Source of the DNA: an uncultured Clostridia bacterium
GTDB lineage: Bacteria > Bacillota > Clostridia > Tissierellales > Peptoniphilaceae
Direction of reading: 5' to 3'
Length of the DNA: 19,567 nt
Assembly: GCA_945916025.1 (NCBI GenBank)
Contig: CAMEGD010000018.1
Coordinates: 1-19,567, forward strand
Position numbers and translations under genes: made by a program. Position 1 is the first letter of the stretch. Each line of letters starts with the position of its first letter. Of this stretch, positions 15,038 to 19,567 are shown piece by piece. The notes beneath the pieces are model-generated. The model was not told the DNA's origin, searched no databases, and was given only the letters and a program-made list of their open reading frames with translations.

Positions 15038-15067
15038 TTTACGAATATCAGTATTCTTTGATAAAAT
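15038..15067 (+). promoter_or_regulatory. Possible sigma-A promoter of the sigma-54 activator gene
   Basis: TTTACG (15038-15043) and TAAAAT (15062-15067) are 18 bases apart, 30 bases before the activator's ATG. Both hexamers are imperfect. Confidence 0.4.
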
Positions 15068-15097
15068 GTTCTTATAGATTATTAAAGAGGCGGTTTT

Positions 15098-17059
15098 ATG
15101 AAACTTATCACAGTTGTTAGTAATACAAGAAGTACAGGAATGACAATGAAAGAAAACCTTCTAAGTTTTTTAGATGATTACATTGAAGTGCAATGCACTT
15201 TGCTGTCTGATGTTAAATATTACGACTTTAGACATAGTGCGCTAATTTTAACTAGTGGCAATTACAATATTGTAATAGATACTTTAGACAAAATAGATAC
15301 AATTAACTGTCCAATTATAATAGGTGAAAGATTTGTTGATTATAATAATATTAATGAACTGTTTTCTATTCCTGAAAGCGAAAAAGTTTTGTTGATTAAT
15401 GATGACAAATTAAGTGCAATTGAAACAGAAATACAACTTAAAATTATTGGTTTTGATAAATTTGAGTATGAACTATATTATCCTGGGAAATACTCTTATG
15501 TTCCAAGAGATATAGTAATCACACCAGGAGAAATTGAGTTTATACCTTATCGTCCTAAAAAAATAATTAATTTAGGTTCTAGGAAACTAAGTATTGGTAC
15601 TTTGTTTGAGATTATAAAAACCCTTAACTTACCTAGTTTTAAAAACACTGAAATAATGAATTCTTTCTTAAAAGACATTGTCAGTTTAAGTAGAAGTTGT
15701 GTTCTCGAAAGAAATCAAGGAAACATTCTAAATGATGCTTTAAAACAGGTTGTTGAAAAAGTGGATTATGGGATTTGTTACATAGATAATCAAGGTAAAA
15801 TAATCTTTTGCAATAATATTTTTGCTTATTATTTAGGTACCAAAAAAGCAAATCTAATAAATAATAATATAGGAAATTATATAAGTGCTTTGGAGCTTGA
15901 TAATAACATATTGAAAGAGTTAGAAATTGATTTAAATTTAGGAAAATTCAAACTTAAAAAAGATTATTCTTTTCCTATGTTCAATGGAAGTATTTTAACT
16001 TTAGTTAAAAAAACAAATAATAAGAAGAAATTAGCTAAAAAACTGTATACTTTTGAAGATTATATTACTAATAATTATAAGGAAGAAAATATGTTAAACG
16101 ATGCAAGGAACTTTTCTAGACTTGACTCTCCTATTCTTATTCAAGGAGAAAGTGGAACAGGTAAAGAAATATTAGCTCAGTCAATTCATTCTAATTCCGT
16201 AAGGTCGAATATGCCATTTATACCTATAAACATTAGTACAATTTCTCAATCTTTATTGGAAAGTGAGCTTTTTGGTTATGAGAAAGGTTCTTTTACTGGA
16301 GGGTTGGTAGAAGGTAAAGAAGGTATATTTGAAAAGGCAAATGGAGGAACAATTTTTTTAGATGAAATTGGCGATATACCTAAAGATATTCAAGTAAAGT
16401 TACTTAGAGTTTTAGAAGAACATAGTATTAGAAAAGTAGGGTCTCATGACGAAATTCCAATAGATGTTAGAATCATTGCTGCTACAAATAAGGATTTATT
16501 TAATGAGACTAAGTCTAACAATTTTAGATTGGATTTATTTTTTAGACTAAATATTTTGCCATTAAGTACTACTCCTCTTAGAAATAAGCCTGAAGATATT
16601 AGTTTATTATTGAAGAATTTTTTAAATATCAACTCTAATGATGATGATTTTAAAAATTATTTTGAAAAGGACACTATTGACTTCTTAAAAAAATATTCTT
16701 GGCCAGGTAATATAAGAGAACTTAAAAATTTAGTTCTTTACTTATCAGCAAAAAACCTAAATAGACCAGTTAAAATTGAAGATTTACAAAATCATATGCT
16801 AAAAGAAATAAATAGAGAAGATAAATCAATAAACCTCAATACCTCTGAGAAAATAGTTTTAAATTTATACTATGAAGAAAACAAAGTTATAGGCAGAATA
16901 AAAGCATCTAATTTGTTAGAAAGTAAAGGACACGAGATTACTCCTGGGAAAATCAAAAAGATATTAGAATCCTTAAATAATTTTAAATTGTTAGATTATA
17001 TTAAAAACAAGGGATATGTTATTTCTGAAAAAGGAATTACTTACATTAATAATCTTTAA
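15098..17059 (+). CDS. Sigma-54-dependent transcriptional activator (PAS, AAA+, C-terminal winged-helix-like region)
   Basis: A 653-residue enhancer-binding regulator. Residues 1 to about 190 form an alpha/beta N-terminal domain I cannot name, presumably the signal input. A PAS-like region (about 215-310) contains YGICYIDNQGKIIFCNN. The AAA+ module follows: Walker A GESGTGKE at 350-357, the sigma-54 contact loop GSFTGG at 397-402 (canonical GAFTGA), Walker B IFLDE at 419-423, Arg residues in FRLDLFFRL (R477, R483), and WPGNIREL. The last 70 residues lack the usual Fis-type helix-turn-helix and read as a winged-helix-like module (LLESKGHEITPGKIKKILESL, GYVISEKGI). The start has AGAGG upstream. 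A sigma-54 promoter lies 98 bases after its stop, so it most likely controls the antiporter-iadA operon. Confidence 0.93.
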   Translation: MKLITVVSNTRSTGMTMKENLLSFLDDYIEVQCTLLSDVKYYDFRHSALILTSGNYNIVIDTLDKIDTINCPIIIGERFVDYNNINELFSIPESEKVLLINDDKLSAIETEIQLKIIGFDKFEYELYYPGKYSYVPRDIVITPGEIEFIPYRPKKIINLGSRKLSIGTLFEIIKTLNLPSFKNTEIMNSFLKDIVSLSRSCVLERNQGNILNDALKQVVEKVDYGICYIDNQGKIIFCNNIFAYYLGTKKANLINNNIGNYISALELDNNILKELEIDLNLGKFKLKKDYSFPMFNGSILTLVKKTNNKKKLAKKLYTFEDYITNNYKEENMLNDARNFSRLDSPILIQGESGTGKEILAQSIHSNSVRSNMPFIPINISTISQSLLESELFGYEKGSFTGGLVEGKEGIFEKANGGTIFLDEIGDIPKDIQVKLLRVLEEHSIRKVGSHDEIPIDVRIIAATNKDLFNETKSNNFRLDLFFRLNILPLSTTPLRNKPEDISLLLKNFLNINSNDDDFKNYFEKDTIDFLKKYSWPGNIRELKNLVLYLSAKNLNRPVKIEDLQNHMLKEINREDKSINLNTSEKIVLNLYYEENKVIGRIKASNLLESKGHEITPGKIKKILESLNNFKLLDYIKNKGYVISEKGITYINNL

Positions 17060-17066
17060 AATATAA

Positions 17067-17099
17067 AAGTGTCGACATATTTGTGAAAATGTGTCACTT
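17067..17099. promoter_or_regulatory. Candidate upstream activator site for the sigma-54 operon
   Basis: AAGTGTCGACA (17067-17077) and TGTGTCACTT (17090-17099) form an imperfect inverted repeat with outer arms AAGTG/CACTT and inner ACA/TGT. The left arm contains the 8-bp palindrome TGTCGACA. It lies about 60-90 bp upstream of the -24 element, a normal position for an activator site. A weak terminator for the activator gene is the alternative, but no T-run adjoins it. Confidence 0.5.
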
Positions 17100-17156
17100 C
17101 TAAACATATTTTTAAAGTAATTTTTTATACAAGCTCTTAATTTACTTGTTCCTAGT

Positions 17157-17173
17157 TTGGCATAATATTTGCA
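17157..17173 (+). promoter_or_regulatory. Sigma-54 (-24/-12) promoter
   Basis: TTGGCATAATATTTGCA fits the consensus YTGGCACGrNNNTTGCW at every strongly conserved position, with the invariant GG (17159-17160) and GC (17171-17172) exactly 10 bases apart. It lies 38 bases before the antiporter ATG. No comparable sigma-A hexamers were noticed in the same gap. Confidence 0.9.
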
Positions 17174-17211
17174 TTCTATATTTGTATCTAAATAAAGAAA
17201 GGGATGATTTT

Positions 17212-18663
17212 ATGTCAAAGTCAAACAAAGTTAAAAGGAAACCAAGTTTTGCAGTAGCTGTATATCCAATTCTATTTATGGTTATTGCCCTAACAATAGG
17301 AGTAGGTTTTATGAAGCTTAGAGCAGAACCTATAATTCTTTTGAGTGGTATTAATGCTGGTATTGTTGCTTATTCTTTAGGATATACCTGGGAAGAAATG
17401 CAAAAAGGAATTATAGAAAAGATATCTAGAGCTTTACCTGCAACTTTAATATTATGGAGCGTTGGATTACTTATTGGGTCTTGGATGTTCAGTGGAACTG
17501 TACCTATGATAATTTATTATGGGATTGAAATTATAAATCCTAAATACTTACTTGTAACTGCATTTTTAATAACAGCAGTTTTATCTACCATTACAGGTAC
17601 TAGCTGGGGCTCAGCTGGAACTATTGGTGTAGCTATAATTGGTATAGCTCAAGGACTTAATGTTTCTTTAGCTGCTACTGCAGGTGCTGTAGTTGCTGGT
17701 TCATATTTTGGAGACAAACTTTCTCCTTTTTCTGATACTACAAACTTAGCTCCATTAGCTGCTGGATCTGAATTATACGAACATATTAAGCACATGCTTT
17801 ATACTACTATACCAGCTTCTATTATTTCCATCCTAGTGTACTTTATTCTAGGATCAAGGATTGCTCCTACTGGAAGTGCTCAGGAGTCGATAACATTATT
17901 ACAAGGGCAATTAAGTAATCTATTTAATTGGAACATTCTACTGTTGGTACCTGTGGTAATTATGATTGCTGGATCATTATTTAAATTTCCTACACTTCCA
18001 ACAATGGTTATTAATAGTTTACTTTCTGTAGTTATAGGAGTTTTCGTTCAAGGTTTTTCACTTGTTGACGGATTTAAGTCTCTAATAAATGGATTTAATG
18101 TTTCCATGACTGGATATGAGGGTGAAGTTTTAGCTGATGTTTTAACCCTTGTTAACAGGGGAGGAACTACTTCTGTAACTGCTACTACAGTTTTAGTATT
18201 TTGTTCTATGGGATTTGCTGGAATAATGAGTGCATCTGGTATGTTAGATGTTGTTTTAGAATTTATACTTACTAAAGTTAAAACAACTGCAGGTGTTATT
18301 GTTTCAACTATTGCGGCATGTTTCACAGTTGCCTTTACTACTGGAAACTCTTATCTATCTATACTTATCCCTGGAGAATTATTCAAGGATGTATATGTAC
18401 AAAGAAATCTAGCACCTAAGAATTTATCTAGAACATTAGAAGATTCTGGAACTGTACTTGTTCCATTAATACCTTGGTCTGCAGCAGGAGCTTATATGAC
18501 AGCTACACTTGGAGTTACAACTTTAGAATATCTTCCATGGGCAGTATTAAACTATATGGGAATAGTTATAGCAATCATTTTAGCAATTACAGGTTTTGGT
18601 ATAGCCCGTATTTCAGATGAAGAAAAAGAAAGAATAATTAAAGAGAGGAATATTTCAATATGA
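17212..18663 (+). CDS. nhaC: NhaC-family Na+/H+ antiporter-like transporter
   Basis: An integral membrane protein of 483 residues with about eleven hydrophobic helices. The NhaC signature is clear: SWGSAGTIGVAIIGI followed by GSYFGDKLSPFSDTTNLAPLAAG, which carries the conserved Asp/Ser/Thr cluster. Classical NhaC exchanges Na+ for H+; other family members move organic acids, such as malate/lactate. The start is an ATG at 17212 after AAGGGATG; an earlier TTG frame runs through the sigma-54 promoter and is rejected. The stop overlaps the iadA start (ATGA), so the two are translationally coupled. That pairing suggests transport tied to isoaspartyl peptides or aspartate rather than plain pH control, which is inference. 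Confidence 0.9.
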   Translation: MSKSNKVKRKPSFAVAVYPILFMVIALTIGVGFMKLRAEPIILLSGINAGIVAYSLGYTWEEMQKGIIEKISRALPATLILWSVGLLIGSWMFSGTVPMIIYYGIEIINPKYLLVTAFLITAVLSTITGTSWGSAGTIGVAIIGIAQGLNVSLAATAGAVVAGSYFGDKLSPFSDTTNLAPLAAGSELYEHIKHMLYTTIPASIISILVYFILGSRIAPTGSAQESITLLQGQLSNLFNWNILLLVPVVIMIAGSLFKFPTLPTMVINSLLSVVIGVFVQGFSLVDGFKSLINGFNVSMTGYEGEVLADVLTLVNRGGTTSVTATTVLVFCSMGFAGIMSASGMLDVVLEFILTKVKTTAGVIVSTIAACFTVAFTTGNSYLSILIPGELFKDVYVQRNLAPKNLSRTLEDSGTVLVPLIPWSAAGAYMTATLGVTTLEYLPWAVLNYMGIVIAIILAITGFGIARISDEEKERIIKERNISI

Positions 18664-19567
18664 TACTAATTAAATCTTCAAATATATATGCTCCGAACAA
18701 TATTGGAAAGAAAGATGTCCTCATTGGTGGAGGTAAGATATTAAAAATAGATGAAGAGATTTCTTCACATCCTAATTTTGAAGTTATAGATGCTTCTAAC
18801 AAAGTTTTAATTCCTGGTCTAATTGACCAACATGTTCATATTACTGGTGGTGGCGGTGAAGGTGGCTTTCATACTAGGGTAAAGGAATCAAATTTATCAG
18901 ATTATATTAATGCTGGTATTACCACTGTTGTAGGCCTATTAGGAACTGATTCTGTTACCAGGTCTGTTGAAAATTTAGTAGGAAAGGCTAAGGCCTTAAC
19001 AAATGAAGGTATAACCGCCTATGCTTTAACTGGTAGTTATGAATATCCATCTCCTACTATTACTGACTCAATAAAAAAGGACATTACTTTTATTAATGAA
19101 ATAATAGGAACCAAAATTGCTATTAATGACCATAGGGATAGTGCGATAGATGGAAAAATCTTAGCTAAAATTGGTGCAGACTCAAGAGTGGCCGGTATGT
19201 TTTCTGAAAAGTCAGGCCATGTTACTGTTCATATGGGATCTGGAAAGTTTAATCTGGAACAAATATATGATGCTTTAAAAATCAGTAATCTTCCTATTAC
19301 TACTTTTAGGCCAACCCATGTAAATAGAAAAAAATCTTTGACTTTAGATGCTTTAGATTTTGCAAAAAAGGGTGGATATATAGATTTCACTTGTTCTATT
19401 CCTTCAGAAATTACCTTTTCAGAAGTTCTTAATCTCGCTGACGAAATGGGTGTTCCTTTAGATAGGTTAACTTTTAGTTCTGATGGTTTTGGCTCCTGGT
19501 CTGAATATGATGAAGATGGCAATATTATTGAAATAGGCTATACTCCAATAGATTCTCTACTTTCAAC
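18660..19567 (+). CDS. iadA: Isoaspartyl dipeptidase (beta-aspartyl-peptidase), 3'-truncated by the window end
   Basis: The first 302 codons of a cytosolic amidohydrolase-superfamily metallopeptidase that splits beta-aspartyl dipeptides arising from damaged proteins; family members are about 390 residues. All active-site landmarks known from E. coli IadA occur at a constant offset of ten: H58 and H60 (DQHVHITGGGGEGG), E67, a Tyr in the SYEYP region, K152 (KIAINDHRDS, the expected carboxylated bridging lysine), H191 (VHMGSG), H220 (PTHVNR) and D275 (SSDGFGS). The ATG overlaps the antiporter stop, with AGAGGA upstream. No stop occurs before the window edge. Expression should follow the sigma-54 promoter at 17157. 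Confidence 0.97.
   Translation, partial: MILIKSSNIYAPNNIGKKDVLIGGGKILKIDEEISSHPNFEVIDASNKVLIPGLIDQHVHITGGGGEGGFHTRVKESNLSDYINAGITTVVGLLGTDSVTRSVENLVGKAKALTNEGITAYALTGSYEYPSPTITDSIKKDITFINEIIGTKIAINDHRDSAIDGKILAKIGADSRVAGMFSEKSGHVTVHMGSGKFNLEQIYDALKISNLPITTFRPTHVNRKKSLTLDALDFAKKGGYIDFTCSIPSEITFSEVLNLADEMGVPLDRLTFSSDGFGSWSEYDEDGNIIEIGYTPIDSLLS

Noticed and set aside
17146..17211. Upstream TTG start for the NhaC-family gene
   Set aside because: The added 22 codons overlap the sigma-54 promoter and would lie upstream of the expected transcript start.
1..19567. CRISPR arrays, tRNA/rRNA genes, insertion sequences, prophage or defence-gene hallmarks
   Set aside because: No regularly spaced repeats, cloverleaf-like segments, transposase motifs or IS-type terminal inverted repeats were found on reading both strands.

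Overview
The window looks like chromosomal DNA from a low-GC, Gram-positive, anaerobic, amino-acid-fermenting bacterium of the Clostridia/Tissierellia type (a Peptoniphilus/Anaerococcus-like relative is my guess). The basis is strong A+T bias, AGGAGG ribosome-binding sites, an OmpR/HAMP-kinase pair, a YitT-DUF2179 protein, a DUF1847 protein, and five peptidase/amidase genes with no sugar-catabolic gene. The species cannot be fixed from the sequence alone.

Layout. (1) 1-610: apparent tail of an unidentified + strand gene with its terminator, then a ferritin on the - strand behind a perfect AT-rich dyad. (2) 696-4887, - strand: a likely operon reading small SH3-like protein, YitT-family membrane protein, undecaprenyl-diphosphatase (uppP), OmpR-type response regulator, HAMP sensor kinase. 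It suggests an envelope-stress or cell-wall circuit. (3) 4888-5287: a 400-bp gene-free stretch with DnaA-box-like 9-mers and nested inverted repeats. (4) 5288-9777: a DUF1847 protein, then an amide/peptide scavenging module in which an M20D amidohydrolase and an ESS/GltS-like permease are transcribed divergently from a second M20D amidohydrolase. (5) 9820-11486: a decayed zone with a frameshifted membrane protein, a more decayed relative beside it, an orphan 144-residue protein and the relic of an ECF sigma factor. (6) 11505-14932, - strand: MTA/SAH nucleosidase with a PatB/MalY-type C-S lyase (sulfur-amino-acid salvage), then a PepD-type dipeptidase. (7) 15098-19567, + strand: a sigma-54 activator, then a consensus -24/-12 promoter driving an NhaC-family antiporter translationally coupled to isoaspartyl dipeptidase (iadA, cut by the window end).

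The genes fit a peptide-eating lifestyle: acyl-amino acids or dipeptides enter, are split by the M20D enzymes, PepD and IadA, and the amino acids are fermented. The best-supported regulatory unit is the sigma-54 module for isoaspartyl peptides. Its activator has an unusual carboxy-terminal winged-helix-like DNA-binding region instead of a Fis-type helix. The most puzzling non-coding element is the DnaA-box cluster.
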